DNA from: Pogona vitticeps
Taxonomy: Eukaryota; Chordata; Lepidosauria; Squamata; Agamidae
Direction of reading: 5' to 3'
DNA length: 64,000 bases
Assembly: GCF_051106095.1 (NCBI RefSeq)
Contig: NC_135783.1
Coordinates: 184,528,947-184,592,946 of the forward strand
The notes beneath the pieces were generated by a model. The model worked only from the letters and a program-made list of their open reading frames with translations. It did no database searches and was not told the origin of the DNA. The translations under genes and the position numbers were made by a program. Shown piece by piece: positions 11,813-24,828 of this stretch. Position 1 is the stretch's first letter; each line of letters begins with the position of its first letter.

Positions 11813-12054
11813 GAACATCTTCAGTATTAGCAGACTTCTTCCATCTTAAGTGCACATATAAACATTCAACACCTCCTAAAAACGTACAAAAATGTTTATC
11901 ATTGGCCTGGTCACACACCGCATGATGGCACTCTGTTGGGAGTTCACATAATTGGTAAACTGGAGTAACAGATGTTGGCCACACCCATTTTCAACCTCAG
12001 TCCTTTCGGAAACTTAGTATTCTTACTTAGTGTGCCAAGCTGCTTTCCCATGTA

Positions 12055-12425
12055 CAGTGGTGCCTCGCAAGACAAAATTAATCCGTTCCACAGTTAATGC
12101 CGTCTTGTGAAAATTTCATTTTGCGAAGCAAGTTTTCCCATAGGAATGCATTGAAATTTAATTAATGTGTTCCTATGGGGGGAAAAAGACAGAAAAAAGT
12201 CACTTACCTGGTAGTAAGACCAAGTAGACCGAGCCCTGCTCCTCCTTGGTAGCCCGGGAACTGCCGGACTCTAGCGCTGAACAGCTGACTGTCCGGAACC
12301 AGCAGAGAGGCGGCAGCCATTTTGGAGAGGCCACAGGCATTTTGAGAGGCAGCAGCCATGTGGTGGCATTTCAAAATGGCTGCCGCCTCTCTGCTGCTTC
12401 CCGACAGTCAGCTGTTCAGCCTCCA
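12055..12425 (+). mobile_element. Tigger-like MITE, left end, truncated or diverged
   Basis: It starts CAGTGGTGCCTCGC after TA. The centre is a hairpin built from GAGGCGGCAGCCATTTTGG and its complement near CAAAATGGCTGCCGCCTC. No matching right terminus was found, so the right limit is approximate. Confidence 0.55.
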
Positions 12426-12794
12426 ACCCTCATCCTAAGAATATATTTCAAACACTTTCCATCCAGTTTGCTACTGCTGCTTCACGCACATTGGAAATAA
12501 TTGGTTTTTAAGAACGATTAAGGTTTGCTTTCTAAGTGGGTGGAAAAGCAGAAGTGGAACTCTGCATTCATTTGTAAAATGAAAAAAATACTGTACAATG
12601 AACCTTGACTGACCTTTGAGGGAAGGACGAGGAACTGTGGGGAGAAACATAGTTCAAAGAAGTGGAAAAAAACAGGGTCCAAGTTTCTAAAGAGCTGATG
12701 CTTATCTATACAGAAGAAAATTCCTTCTGAGCTCTGTTCATTGGTAGTTATAAAAAAGAGTACAGGCGGCAGTTGTTTATTAAGATTTGGGCAC

Positions 12795-12845
12795 AAAGGT
12801 GTTATGTACCTGGCTGCAGAGCCAGAGGTTTAGAGTTTGATTCTA
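12795..12845 (+). mobile_element. tRNA-derived SINE fragment
   Basis: A short segment (TGGCTGCAGAGCCAGAGGTT followed by a B-box-like GAGTTTGATTC) matches the head of the SINE family seen at 42716 and 59409. It is interrupted by the adjacent L1-like 3' end. Confidence 0.35.
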
Positions 12846-13905
12846 TTTTTTTATTTATATACTTTTTTATTACAAACTACAACATAAAATACATAAACCA
12901 AAATACAAATCAATTGTGTTCCCCACTACCCTATGTCGGGACCTCTTGCCGTAGTTGTCTTCTTCCATTGTCTGTCTTCTTTTATTGTCCTCTTGTTCAG
13001 AACTGCATTGATTCCTGATTTGGAACTTTCCTTTTCCCTTTTGTTAGCCCACATTCAATAAATCTGCCCCATATATCATAAAAATTATTTTTTAAATCTC
13101 TTCTTTCTTAACCTTTAAATTACAAGTTAATTTATCATTTATAGCAATATTCCATATTTCATTATGCCTTTTTTCCATTTGAAATTCAAGTTTTGATTTC
13201 CAATTCCTGGCTATTATTAATCTGGCTGTTGTTAATAAATTGGTAATCAACTCTCTAGTCATATCATATTCCACATTTACAAATATTGATAACAAAGCTA
13301 TCTCAGGATTAAATTCTATATCTCTTTTACATATATCAGCTAATTCCTTAAAGATTAATTTCCAAAATCTTCGTACTTTTTCACATTCCCACCGCATATG
13401 AAAGTATGTACCAATTTCCTTCTCACATTTCCAACATACTCAGATAATTAGTTAACTTTATTCAATTTTATTGGTGTCAAATACCGTCTTAAACTTAGTT
13501 TTTGTAAAAAAAAATTTTTCTTCTCACCGACATATATTGTAAAACCCTCATTTTCCATATCTTCATCCATTCTTCACCATTTATTTTTCCTAAATCTTGT
13601 TAACACACTAGATTCAATCCTTCATTCTCGATCTCTTCTTCTTCTAAATCTAACAGAAATCTATAAATTTTAGTACACCCTTCACTGACTCATTCATCTG
13701 AATATCTTCATATGATAATAGAAATCGTTCATACTTTGTACATTCTTTACCTTTATTGTGCTTCTTTACCCATTCATTAGTCCTTCTTTCTAACTGCGTA
13801 TCATTCAACCATGATATATTCTTATTTTGAAAACTTTGTTTCATTTGATCTATCGATCTCATTTCATCCAACCAATCTTTTAATCTAGTCACTTTTTTCC
13901 TTTTA
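12846..13905 (-). mobile_element. L1-like LINE, 5'-truncated 3' end
   Basis: On the minus strand, pieces of an ORF2 carboxy terminus are recognisable: RWECEKVRRFWKLIFKELAD and ARLIIARNWKSKLEF (13397-13092) and LKDWLDEMRSIDQMKQSF with NISWLNDTQLE (13892-13650), spread over more than one frame. The plus-strand T-rich start at 12846 is the complement of the 3' tail. The copy is decayed. Confidence 0.65.
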
Positions 13906-13908
13906 AAT

Positions 13909-14157
13909 CAGCGGTCCTCAACCTTTTTGGGCTGCAGACCAGCTTGGGGGGGGGAGTGAGCTTCATGCGTGGAGGGGCGGGGGTATGTCATGCTTGTGTG
14001 ATGGGTGTGTCGCACTCATGGGGGCGTGTCGCTTGCACGCATGCACGAGAGCGTGACACACCCCCACGCAAGCGTGAAACACCCACCGTGGGTGAGACAA
14101 GTTCTGGCAAGCCTACGGATTGGCACTAGGCCGCAGACCAGGGGTTGACGATCCCTG
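13909..14157. mobile_element. hAT-like MITE with CG-rich minisatellite core
   Basis: Inverted ends CAGCGGTCCTCAACCTTTTT and GGGGTTGACGATCCCTG enclose a core of tandem units around CACGCATG and GCGTGTCGC. A related copy ends at 29489. Confidence 0.55.
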
Positions 14158-15087
14158 CTCCATTTGCAACTGTGTTTGCTTTTAAATGAACATGAGCATT
14201 CTTTAATGTTTTTGTGAAGCAGTTGGCTTTATGATGAAAAACTTTGGGGCTGTAATACATCTCAAGCAGAAAACTATCTTTAGATTTTTTTTCCTCAAAA
14301 AGCATCATATTAAAAAAAATAAGATTTAATTTTTTATTAAAAAATTGCATAAAATCACTTTAAATAAATAATGATTTTTTAAAATCCACTTTGATTTAAA
14401 GCCCTCCTGACTAGGTCTTCAAAACTCCTGGCAAAAACATTCAGCCCATGAGGTGCAACTGATTTCTTGCCAGGAGTCTCCTCCATAGCTCAAACCAGTT
14501 CTCAAATGTTTTGTAATGACACCACTTGTACCACCTCTTCAAGCCCATTATTCTTTTCTCCCTGGGCCTCAACCTTTAACAGGAAGGAATAATGAAAACA
14601 CTGCTGGTGCTTCACCTTCCAAGCCAGAGCTTTGCAATCGCTTACAATATGTTGAAAGCTGTGTGCAGCTGTATTATTTGTTCCATTGTGGATCACTAGA
14701 AAGGGATAATGGTCAGTGAGTTTGATAACTCTTGCAAACTCGGTCATGTCCTGGATCTTCACACCAGAAAGACAGCACACTTCCCAAGATTTCATGTCAG
14801 ATCTGCAAGTTCTTGCTTCGGTCCTCAGGATGAAGTCACCTTGTACCAGTATGTTGCTTCCTCCCTTTCTCATGAAAGTGGCAGGAATGCTTCCATCAAC
14901 TGAAACATCTATTGCAACTTCTGTGTTCCCTGAAGCTTATAACAACTGTATCTTCCACTGGACCACAATCCTGTGAGAGTTATCACTGGTCCAGTGGCTA
15001 ACATTTGCTGCCCAAGGGAAGGGCCTTAACAGATTTCGTGTAGCCGCAGACATCAGTGGCTCTGCTTTGTGTCACATTCCTCTAAGG

Positions 15088-15208
15088 CAGTGATTCCCAA
15101 CCTTGGGCAATCCAGATGTTCTTGGACCTTGACCAGCACAGCTGGGGTCAAAGGCTTCTGGAACTGTAATCCAAGAACACCTAGGTTACCTAAGGGTGGG
15201 AACCACTG
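15088..15208. mobile_element. Short palindromic hAT-like MITE
   Basis: Inverted ends CAGTGATTCCCAACC and GGGTGGGAACCACTG are flanked by similar 8-base sequences (ctctaagg and ttctaagt, 6 of 8 matching), consistent with an old hAT target duplication. Confidence 0.6.
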
Positions 15209-15480
15209 TTCTAAGTGCTTGTCTCTTGCACTGGCTATTCCCCCCCCCCTTTTAAAAATAATGTTTTGGAAGTATTTCCTGATAATTATAGTTAAATGTC
15301 TTTAAGCCCTCAATTTCAATTTATAGAATTGGACATTTTAGTCTTTGATTTCATTAGCTAACCAATGCACCAACTGACTGGCCCTTGAACTCAACAATTA
15401 AGACAATAATGAAAGCCAAATCTTAACTGCCAAAATGAAAATCTAACAGAATTTTGCTAAACATGTTATCAGGAAATGGA

Positions 15481-15989
15481 TGTTACATACAGCACTGATG
15501 TTACCTGTCTGTCATGGGTTTGGAGGGAAAGTTCCATCCTATGGGGAGTGGAAGGCGGGACATCAGGAGGAGGGGCTGTACTGTATATATATGTGATGCG
15601 TGTGTGGAGAAGTTAGGAGACGCTGGGATGTGAAGAAGCAGCAGCTGGGAAGAAGAAGCTGGTGTGGGAGTCTGTGTGTCAGACAGGGTACTACTGTGTG
15701 TCAGAGTACCAACCTGATAGGTTCAGGTGTCTGTTGGTTAGCCAGAACTGATAGGTTCAGGGTCTGTGCTTCAAGTTAAGTGTTCTGTGTGCATGTATGA
15801 ATGAGACTAAGCCACGTTACTATATCTTATTCACCTGATTATTTTATTTTCCCTGTGTGTTGTTTTAAATAAACCTTGTTCTTTATTTGTTTAAAAATCC
15901 ATCCCTGGTCTGTGTGACTTCTTATAGGGAATGGTTGGTGGCAGCTTAGTTAACGTGTGGCAGATCCCAGTAGGTCTGGGTTTGTCACA
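15481..15989 (+). repeat. 5' LTR of the Gmr1-like element
   Basis: The LTR starts TGTTAC and ends GTCACA. It contains a TATA-like CTGTATATATATG and an AATAAA before TTGTTCTTTATTTG. It is 14 bases shorter than the 3' LTR. Confidence 0.9.
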
Positions 15990-16430
15990 TTGATTGGTGT
16001 CCAGCGTGTGGGATACGACTGGTCCAGTTGTCCAGCGGTCCAGCAAAGCCTTGGCAAGTGTGCCCAGAGCAAGGGGGGTCTAGTCAGGGACAATCTGAGA
16101 GCACGTAGGTAATCTTCTAGGTGTACCTCACGGGGGGGGGGTGCACTAGTAGAAGAACGTGTAACCTCAGATTGGGGACTAGATTAGGGTGCTCTGAGGC
16201 AGCCTGTTTTGGCGGGAAAAAGCTGAGGCAAAACTGTGAAATAGCAGTGAGCTAGCTTGTCTGCTGAGAGGCCCAGCAGAGGGGGCTAGACTCTAGCTCG
16301 CAACTGTTGCAAGTAGTGCTGAAGGACAGCAGCAATCTATAGAAAGCTGGTTCTGAGGCAAAAGAAAAAAAAAAGTGGTCGTTTTATTTTGAGGCTTGAC
16401 TTTTTAAAGCAGCCTGTTCTGGGGGGGAGT

Positions 16431-19400
16431 ATGCCCTTGACTCGAAGCCAAATGGCAGAAATGGGTGAAGTGAAAGACCCCCAGGTAGACCAAGGTTCTG
16501 AGGATGAATTTGGCTCAGTGCAGGGTGACAGCACAGGAGAGCAGAACCCAGAACTCAGAAAGATACTCCTAGCCCAACAGCATGAACTGAGGATGAGGCA
16601 ATTTGAAGTGGAGGAAAGGGAAAGGGAAAGGCAAAGACAATTTGAATTGGAATTGCAGAGAGAGAAAATGGCGTTTGAATTAAGAAAACTGGAACTGATG
16701 AACCAGAACAATAATAACAATAGGGATTCTGAGGGAGGCCAATTGTCTAAAGCTGACCTGAAGAAATTCCCTGTGTACCACAAGGGAGATTGTCCTGAGG
16801 TGTTCTTTTCCTTAGTGGAAAGAGCGTTTGTGGACTTCTCAGTGAGGGAAACTGAGAAGATGACCATCATGCGATCTTTAATCAGTGGTAGCCTGGCTGA
16901 GGTTTATTCAGAGATGCCACAGGAACTGATGAGAGATTTTGCAGAGTTTAAAAAACTGGTGTTTGCAAGACATGGGATAAATGCGGAACAGCTGAGGCAA
17001 AGATTCAGGTCCCTCACAAAGAAACCAGAGCAGACTTTTACCCAAGTGGGGGCTCAATTGGTGAGGCTGCTAGAGAAGTGGCTATCTCAGGAGGGGACAG
17101 AGACCTTTCAGCAGCTTAAAGATTTGATAGCGCTGGAACAGTTCTATTCAGTCCTGCATGGGGAACTGAAATTCCAGGTGAGGGAAAGGAAACCAAAATC
17201 TGTGGCAGAAGCAGCCGAGATCGCAGATTTTATTTCCCAAATAAGAAAGCCCTTGGGTGAGGGGAAATCGATGGGGAAACCTAAAGAAACCTACAGCAAG
17301 TACTCTCAGGGACCAGGGAAAAGCCAGCAAGGGGGAGGGGCCCATGGTGAAGGGAAGCCCTCAGACATGAAACCAAGACCTCAGATTTTGGAGGGAAAAC
17401 CAAAACAAGATGAGAAAGACTCAAAATACACCAGAAAATGTTATTTCTGTCAGGGAAAGGGCCATCTAATCTCAGAGTGTGAGAAATTAAAGCAGCTAAA
17501 AGGAATGGTGCCTCAGGATTCGAGTGGGACCAAGCCAAAAGCTGTGTTCTGTGTCCAGAAAGAGCAAGGCTTATTGTCACTGAGGGAGCCTGTTGCCATG
17601 GCTACTCAATCTGGAACAGCTACATCTGCTGATCAGGCTGAGGAAAATGGTCCTCTTGTGGAGGTAAAGCGCTGCTTGCTCGTGAGAACAGATTCTCAGT
17701 TGTTTGAGACAGCAGGGGTGGACGTAGGAATACTTGACCGTCAGTATCGGGGGCTGTGGGACACTTGTTCTCAGGTGACCCTGTGCCACCCAGATATTAT
17801 TCCTAGGGAATATGTAATCCCAAATGAGAGCATGAAGGTGGCAGGGATTGAGGGGCAGGTGATCTCCCTGCCAGTAGCGGAGGTACCGGTGAACTTTCAA
17901 GGCTGGAGGGGAGTTTGGCGGCTAGCAATTTCATCGACTCTGCCAGCAGCCGTGCTCGTGGGAAATGACCTGGCTGAACATGTGAAATGGGTGCTAGTGA
18001 TTACACGCTCACAAGCCACCACGGGGACAGTTCAGGGGGGTAATGATGAGCCAGAGACGGAAGCAGAGGGGAGTTCCGAAGCTGTGGTGGAAACCTTAAC
18101 CACAGACAGCAGATTTGGACAGGAGCAAAAGGCAGACGCCACTCTCCAAAAGTGTTTTGAACAAGTGACTGACGCCCAGCTAACACCTGAAACCCCAGTG
18201 AGATTTCTGGAGAAAAAGGGGATTTTATATAGAGAGACCCTGAGGAATATCTCAACAGGGGGAGATGGGATCCGAAGTCAGCTAGTGGTACCTGAAAAGT
18301 ATCGCCCCATGATCTTACAAAGGGGGCACTCTGACATGTTTGCTGCGCACTTAGGGGTGAACAAGACACAGCAGAGAATCACACAGAATTTTTACTGGCC
18401 TGACATAGGGAAGCAGATCAGGGAGTTCTGTAAACAATGTGATGTGTGTCAAAGGCAGGGGAATAGCCGCGACAGGACCAAAGCAAAGTTGTGCCCTTTG
18501 CCTGTGATTGACACTCCGTTCAAATGTATAGGGGTGGATATTGTGGGACCTTTGCCCAAGGCCACAAAGAGGGGGAACAGGTTCATTCTCACCATTGTGG
18601 ACCATGCCACGAGGTACCCTGAAGCCATACCCTTGACTAACATTGAAACTAACACAGTGGCAGATGCCTTGGTGGGGTATATGTCCAGGATGGGATTTGC
18701 CTCAGAAATAATCACAGATTTGGGAGCATCGTTCACATCGAAGCTCATGAAACGCTTATGGCAAATCTGTGGAATTAAGCACAAGGAAACCACTGCTTAT
18801 CATCCTGAAAGTAATGGGTTAACTGAGAAGTTCAATGGGACTCTAATGCACATGATTAGGGCTTACTTGGCAGAGAATCCAAACAATTGGGACCAGAAGC
18901 TGCAATCCCTTTTGTTTGCTTATCGATCAGTGCCACAAGCCAGTACCGGGTTCAGTCCATTTGAACTTTTATTTGGAAGAAAGGTGAAAGGGCCCCTTGA
19001 TTTGATCAAACAAAATTGGGAGCAGATCACCCAGGATGACCCACAAGACGTTGTGACATACATAGACACCTTGAGGAAGGACCTAAAGAGAAACCCAGAG
19101 CTAGCAGCAGAGACCCTGCAAGCTCAAAAGGTCAGAAAGAAAGCTTGGGATGACCAGGAAGGCAGGGAGAGGCACTTTAACCCAGGGGAGGGAGTGCTTT
19201 GGCCTAGGTCCTGTAAAGAGAGCAAGTGTCAGCTGGGTATCCCAGAAACAAAATATTTGGGTCACATGGTAGGGGGAGGAGTGATAAAACCCCTGGAGGC
19301 CAAAATAGAAGCTGTTCGTGATTGGCCCAGACCCAACACCAAGAAAAAAGTCAAATCATTTCTTGGGTTGGTGGGCTACTACAGAAAGTTCATCCCGAGG

Positions 19401-19928
19401 TTTAGCGAGATTGCGGCTCCGCTGACCGATCTGACGAGGAAGAAGGCTGATGACCGCATCCCGTGGACCAGTGACTGTGAGGAGGCGTTCCAGAGGTTGA
19501 AGCAGGCGCTCATCAACTATCCAATGCTGCGTGCTCCAGACTTCGACCGGGAGTTCATCATCTACACCGATGCGTCTAACAGCGGGGTAGGAGCAGTTCT
19601 TTGCCAGGAGGATGAGAGTGGTGACCAGCATCCAGTGTCCTACCTGAGTAGGAAACTTCAAAAAGGTGAGAGACATTTGGCAACCGTGGAGAAGGAGTGT
19701 TTGGCCATAGTCTACGCGATCCAGAAGGCCAAGCCTTACATCTGGGGAAGACATTTTGTTCTGTGCACTGACCATTCACCACTGCAATGGTTAAAGACAA
19801 TGAAAACCCACAATAGCAAACTTATGAGGTGGGCTTTAAACCTACAGGACTATGACTTTGAAGTGAAGGTGGTCAGAGGGTCAGTGAACTGTGTTGCTGA
19901 CGCCTTGTCAAGAAGACCTGAAGAATGA
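16431..19928 (+). pseudogene. Gag-integrase-RT/RNase H open frame of the Gmr1-like fossil
   Basis: The frame from the ATG at 16431 (MPLTRSQMAEMGE) runs 1165 codons. Parts by position: a Gln/Glu/Arg-rich coiled coil near 16550-16700; a SCAN-like capsid region about 16750-17260 (FRSLTKKPEQTF, LEKWLSQEG, ALEQFYSVLHGEL); a CCHC knuckle near 17437-17480 (CYFCQGKGHLISEC); the zinc-binding and core domains of an integrase about 18330-18990 (HLGVNKTQQRI, CDVCQRQG, ESNGLTEKFNG); and an RT/RNase H region about 19240-19925 (SFLGLVGYYRKFIPRF, YTDASNSGVGAVL). The order is that of Gmr1-like elements. It is part of a fossil element that is not whole. Confidence 0.85.
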
Positions 19929-20201
19929 AGACGGCGAAAGAAACATGGACTATGTATATATATTGATGACAAAAAGTTAAATGTACCTGTTTTTTGAACT
20001 TGGTTTGTATGAATAAAGGTAAATTGATGTAATGTATATGGTAAATGTTTAAATGCCTAATTGATATGGTTAACTTAGAATGTAAGTATAAGTAAGTATG
20101 ATATGGTATGTATAACTGTTGTTGTGTGTTTTATCCAGGTTGTTTTTTGGGAAAAAGCACCTTAGCTTTCCCCCTACAAAACAACTTATAAAGAGGGGAG
20201 G

Positions 20202-20724
20202 TGTTACCTACAGCACTGATGTTACCTGTCTGTCATGGGTTTGGAGGGAAAGTTCCATCCTATGGGGAGTGGAAGGCGGGACATCAGGAGGAGGGGCTGT
20301 ACTGTATATATATGTGATGCGTGTGTGGAGAAGTTAGGAGACGCTGGGATGTGAAGAAGCAGCAGCTGGGAAGAAGAAGCTGGTGTGGGAGTCTGTGTGT
20401 CAGACAGGGTACTACTGTGTGTCAGAGTACCAACCTGATAGGTTCAGGTGTCTGTTGGTTAGCCAGAACTGATAGGTTCAGGGTCTGTGCTTCAAGTTAA
20501 GGGTTCTGTGTGAACCAAACTGTGTGCATGTATGAATGAGACTAAGCCACGTTACTATATCTTATTCACCTGATTATTTTATTTTCCCTGTGTGTTGTTT
20601 TAAATAAACCTTGTTCTTTATTTGTTTAAAAATCCATCCCTGGTCTGTGTGACTTCTTATAGGGAATGGTTGGTGGCAGCTTAGTTAACGTGTGGCAGAT
20701 CCCAGTAGGTCTGGGTTTGTCACA
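20202..20724 (+). repeat. 3' LTR of the Gmr1-like element
   Basis: A 523-base direct repeat of the 5' LTR, nearly identical across its length, immediately preceded by the purine tract. Confidence 0.9.
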
Positions 20725-20859
20725 ATGGGTTCTTGGGAAGTTTTAAAGTTAAGCTGTAGTGACAACACAGGACCATTACATCTCCTTAGATAGGGTGGTG
20801 GACTCATTTAAGAGTTCCCTGAACATACTCATTCCTCAACTGATGTGTGTGAACTACTA

Positions 20860-21582
20860 CTGTATTTTTTTGTGTATAAAATGACATTTTTTACCAAAAT
20901 AATTAGAGGAAACATTGAGGGTCATTTTATACACGGAAGGAAGCAGTTGCGCGCTCGGGCACTTCTTGCTGCCGCCACTGTTGCCCAATTCCCTCTTCCA
21001 GAGCTCACGGCTTGTCCCCTCCGGTGGCCGAGGCAGCAGGAGGAGGCAGAGATGGAGGCAAAGGAGCTTTCACACGGGCTCTGGTGCCTCTTGCTGCTGC
21101 CTTCCCTCGCCCGCCTGATCACCACCTCTAGCGAGACTGTCGGGCTCAGCTCAGTCCTGCCTTGTCCCTTCCGGTGTTGGAGGCAGCAGGAGGCAGAGGC
21201 AAAAGAGCATTCACATGCGCTTGGGCGCCTCCTGCTGCTGCCTCCCCCTGCTTGCCTGATCACCATTGCCTTGTCCTCTCCATGGTGGAGGCAGCAGGAA
21301 GCAGAGGTGAAGGCAAGCAAGAAGTCGTGCATGCTCGGGCGCCTCTTCCTGCCTCGTTAGCAAAAAGGGAGCAACGGCTCCCCTTCCTTTTTTGCTAAAG
21401 CTCCATACCTTCTCAAAAGGTGAGGAAAAGTGGCAGGGACTTTGACAGCTGCTTTCCTTGCCTTTTGCCAATGTACGGAGCTTAGCAAAAAGGGAGCCCT
21501 TTGATCCCTTTTTAAAATTTGGGGTTAGAAAAAAGGGGGTTCGTCTTATACTTTGGGTCATCTTATACACGGAAAAATACGG
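20860..21582. mobile_element. MITE with TGTATTTTT ends, second copy
   Basis: The left end CTGTATTTTTTTGTGTATAA and the right end TTATACACGGAAAAATACGG are flanked by TA. The core carries repeated GAGGCAGCAGGAGGCAGAGG-type modules in both orientations. It lies 135 bases beyond the LTR element and shares a TIR family with 7942-9196. Confidence 0.6.
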
Positions 21583-24500
21583 TATATAACACGCAGCTTT
21601 ACACTTGCACAGTATTTCCAGGCAGCTGACTACTTTAGAAACAATATTCTCAATATAAGACACAGCCAATGCAAGTGAAGGTTTTGTTTACATGCATTCA
21701 CCCAATTCCTTTCCAAGGGAGCACTTCACAAAGCAACTTTTCAAGAGCAGTGGGTTTGTGAGATGATGTGTACAATACTAATTAAGGTGCTGCTGCCAGC
21801 ACTAAGAAGAGTTGTGAGGGGAAAACATGGTCTTCCGACACTGAAAATATTATTGCATGACAGTCTTTTGTCAACAGTAGTAATTTAGAGACCATAGGAT
21901 CTTGGAGCATGAAAAGATAATGCTAGCCTTCCAAATAATGAAAAAGAATTCACCTTTACTGTACACTATATGTATTAGATCTTTGCTGAAGGGAATGTTT
22001 CAAGGTCTGAACATGCTTTGGTTATTTCCCCTTAAACAGTGTACAGTATGCAGCTTCAGTTTTCCATCACAGAAGTTTGGAGAGGCATTTGCTGAGAACA
22101 CCAGTACTGACAAGGCAGCATTTTCACAATGCTGCCCCATAACCATGAGCTTAATAAACCATCAGAACCACTAATGCAATAAGCAGTGGGCTTGTTTCAA
22201 TATTAAGGTTCTTTTCTTTCAAGACACAAAAATTACATGCAGATGTTGACCTTGAACGCTTTTGCAATCAAAATATCAGAAAGCACCACAAAATGTACTC
22301 TGAACAATTTGGCAAAGATCAGATGTTTATTGTCAAACCATAATCTAGTTTCCAAGTTATTTTTCTGCATGTTTCTCATATACTCTAATGAAAAGAAGCA
22401 TAGTTCTAAAGACCTCCAATTATCCCAAAATATCAAATACAGTAGCCAGCTAGCTTCTAGATAGGGGGGGGGGGGGGGTTGTAAAAGGAATTTTCTAAAA
22501 TATCTACTGCAAGAAAAACTAAAGTGCTTCTTCATAAAAGCAGCATTCAAAGGCCAGCAGCAGTTTCTGTACGCCACCCCAAAGACTTAACTCAGTGGCA
22601 CAAAAAAATACCAAGTTTAAACTCTATACACTTAAACAGTTATGATGCTACATCCAATGTTTACAAGTCTTTTGAGTCCACCCATTCTCCTGCGGACTCC
22701 ACACCCTCCAGCACTGCATACTTGGGGTGTGGAGTGGCTAGCAGAGTGAAACAGAATCCATTCTACTGCCTGATGACATTGCATCCTTAGATGATGTACA
22801 ATCTCACTCTTTATTAGGAGCTTAAATATGTCCCCAGACAATAAAACCCGCCCATTGTTCTGGCCAACCAACTGTTGTTTTCAAATTGATCCTATAATTC
22901 TAACTGCTAAAAGCAGGGTATTTTGGTCACAAGGTTGATAAGGAAACATTCCACGATTCCATGGTAGAGATAGGTTTTAATTATTTTATGAAAGAAGTGT
23001 CAAAATGAAAAGCCTTTGGAAACTCCAACCTCAGCTTATTAACCATGTGCCACTCAAACTGTTAACAGAAATATTTGACTGGAATGTGTGAGTTACAATA
23101 TTCAATAATGCATATCAGCATCCTGGCTACTCTATCCTGTTCCACGTATCTCTGCACACTTGGGAGGCATCCTTAAGCAGCATCCATATAGGTTGGTCTC
23201 CTCAAGTACTTTAATGTGCACTACCATTTGCAGATATCTAGGAACTAAAAAGAAGGGCCAAAAAGCAGACTTTCAAGTGCCAAAGAGGGGGCACTAGATT
23301 AGGACTAATGTTCACATGGATAGACACATTTTTACTAAAGCATCAAAATTACTTCCTCTCTTTGGAACACCATAACTGAAATACTGAAACACTTACACAG
23401 CCTAATTAGTCATCCTAAAAACTTATATACTGTAGCGCATATGCTCCACTGCAAGTAGGAACTACTGCTGCTCTTGCAAGTCAAGGCATCTGACTTTCAC
23501 TGGTTCCTACACACTTAAGTCTCCCATTCCTTCAGGAAAGCTGTTCCTGAGAGTTTTGGAATCCTCTAGAATGGAACAGAATACGGTGTGAAGAACAGTA
23601 GTAAATGGGGTGACTGGTGAAAACAAGCACTGAGGCAAAGTCATCCCCCCAATACAACTCATAGGAAACCTATGAGGAGATACAAGTTTCATTGTTGATT
23701 TTGGTTCTATCATCTCTCCACAGTTTAGAGTTGAACATCCTACATAGGCTTTCTGAGAATTCTGTACATCTTGTAATTTCTTACAAATGCACAATAACTC
23801 TAAGTTTAGACAATTCCATTTTATATACTATTTCCAAATACTGAGTTACAAAATTTATAAAAGTATTCTTCAGACTCATTACTGAATGCTTCTACAGTAA
23901 TTTTAGTTATAGGGTTTTTAAAAACTAAATATACATCAAGGTTGTTTTTCACTCTCAGAAGCTGTTGCTTTATAGACCACTATTTCTTGGAGTTCCTCCA
24001 TTACCAACTGGTAATCATTGAGTGTTGAACTTTTCCAAAACCCTTTTTACCACAATTGATACAGAGTTTAACAGTCTCAAGATATAAGTCAGCAAAAGTA
24101 TTAGCAGTCATTTAATCTGCAGTTATTAAAAGGGAATGTTGAACTAGAAGTAAGCTTATACATTCTTGGTCACATAAAAAAGATTTTTTTTAAATGTCAA
24201 AAGAACATAGGTGTCAGAAACTGGGTGGAAACTGCAGAGCACTGGTGATGCAACAGTATAGTAGTTATGCACTGTATTTTCCAAGGAAAGTGTGATTTCA
24301 CTTGCATTGAAGACTTAAGCTGTCTCAATATAGCCAACTTGCTGTCTTGCTTGTGCTATATCAAAGTGCTAAAACAATGCAATCCAAAGTTCTTGACTAA
24401 ATAATTCTAAACAAAAGGATGTATTATTCTGAAATATTTAACAAATAAGACAATCATAAGTCATTAGAAGCATTTCAGGATGCTATTTTGTAGCTTGAGT

Positions 24501-24828
24501 CTCAAACTTTTGACCACAAAAAGCCATACAGGTAAAACAAATGTTAAGTAAGTTTTCCATCTGACATTAGTTTCTGTGAATGACTCTTGCTTTTCTCAAA
24601 GGTCAGTTTTAATCAGAAAAGGACTTATATCTGAACTACTGATTTCCTGTTGCTCTTTAGCTGCAAAACCAAGACAAGGTTGAGCTTTAACAGATGTCTG
24701 AAAAAGCAATCATAACCACACATGGGAGCATCTACCCTTCCACAACTTCAGAGAAAACCACACTTTCAAATTACTCATGTTTAATATTCATTTTTGTAGT
24801 TACTGCAATACTTTGTTTTGCAACAGGG
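21583..24828 (-). other. Transposon-poor stretch, probable C2orf69 3' UTR
   Basis: About 3.2 kb downstream of the C2orf69 stop has no transposon I recognise, is AT-rich and contains no convincing coding exon. On the minus strand AATAAA hexamers occur at 22810-22815 and 22326-22331, which would give 3' UTRs of about 2.0 and 2.5 kb. A run of about 15 G lies at 22463-22479. The UTR assignment is inference from position and lack of repeats. Confidence 0.4.

Larger units (their letters stand above)
15481..20724 (+). mobile_element. Gmr1-like Ty3/gypsy LTR retrotransposon, young, not whole
   Basis: A 5.2-kb element with two near-identical LTRs (15481-15989 and 20202-20724) and a purine-rich tract (AAAGAGGGGAGG) just before the 3' LTR. 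Flanking 5-mers are atgga and atggg. The interior has one long open frame with, in order, a SCAN-like Gag capsid region, a CCHC zinc knuckle, an integrase, and then a reverse-transcriptase/RNase H region. Integrase before polymerase is the hallmark of Gmr1-like gypsy elements. The LTRs differ by about two substitutions and one short indel, so the insertion is recent, of the order of a few million years or less. The element is a fossil with about one large internal break. Confidence 0.9.

Noticed and set aside
16337-16870. Minus-strand open frames opposite the LTR element
   Set aside because: They are antisense shadows of the long sense frame and show no protein-family features.
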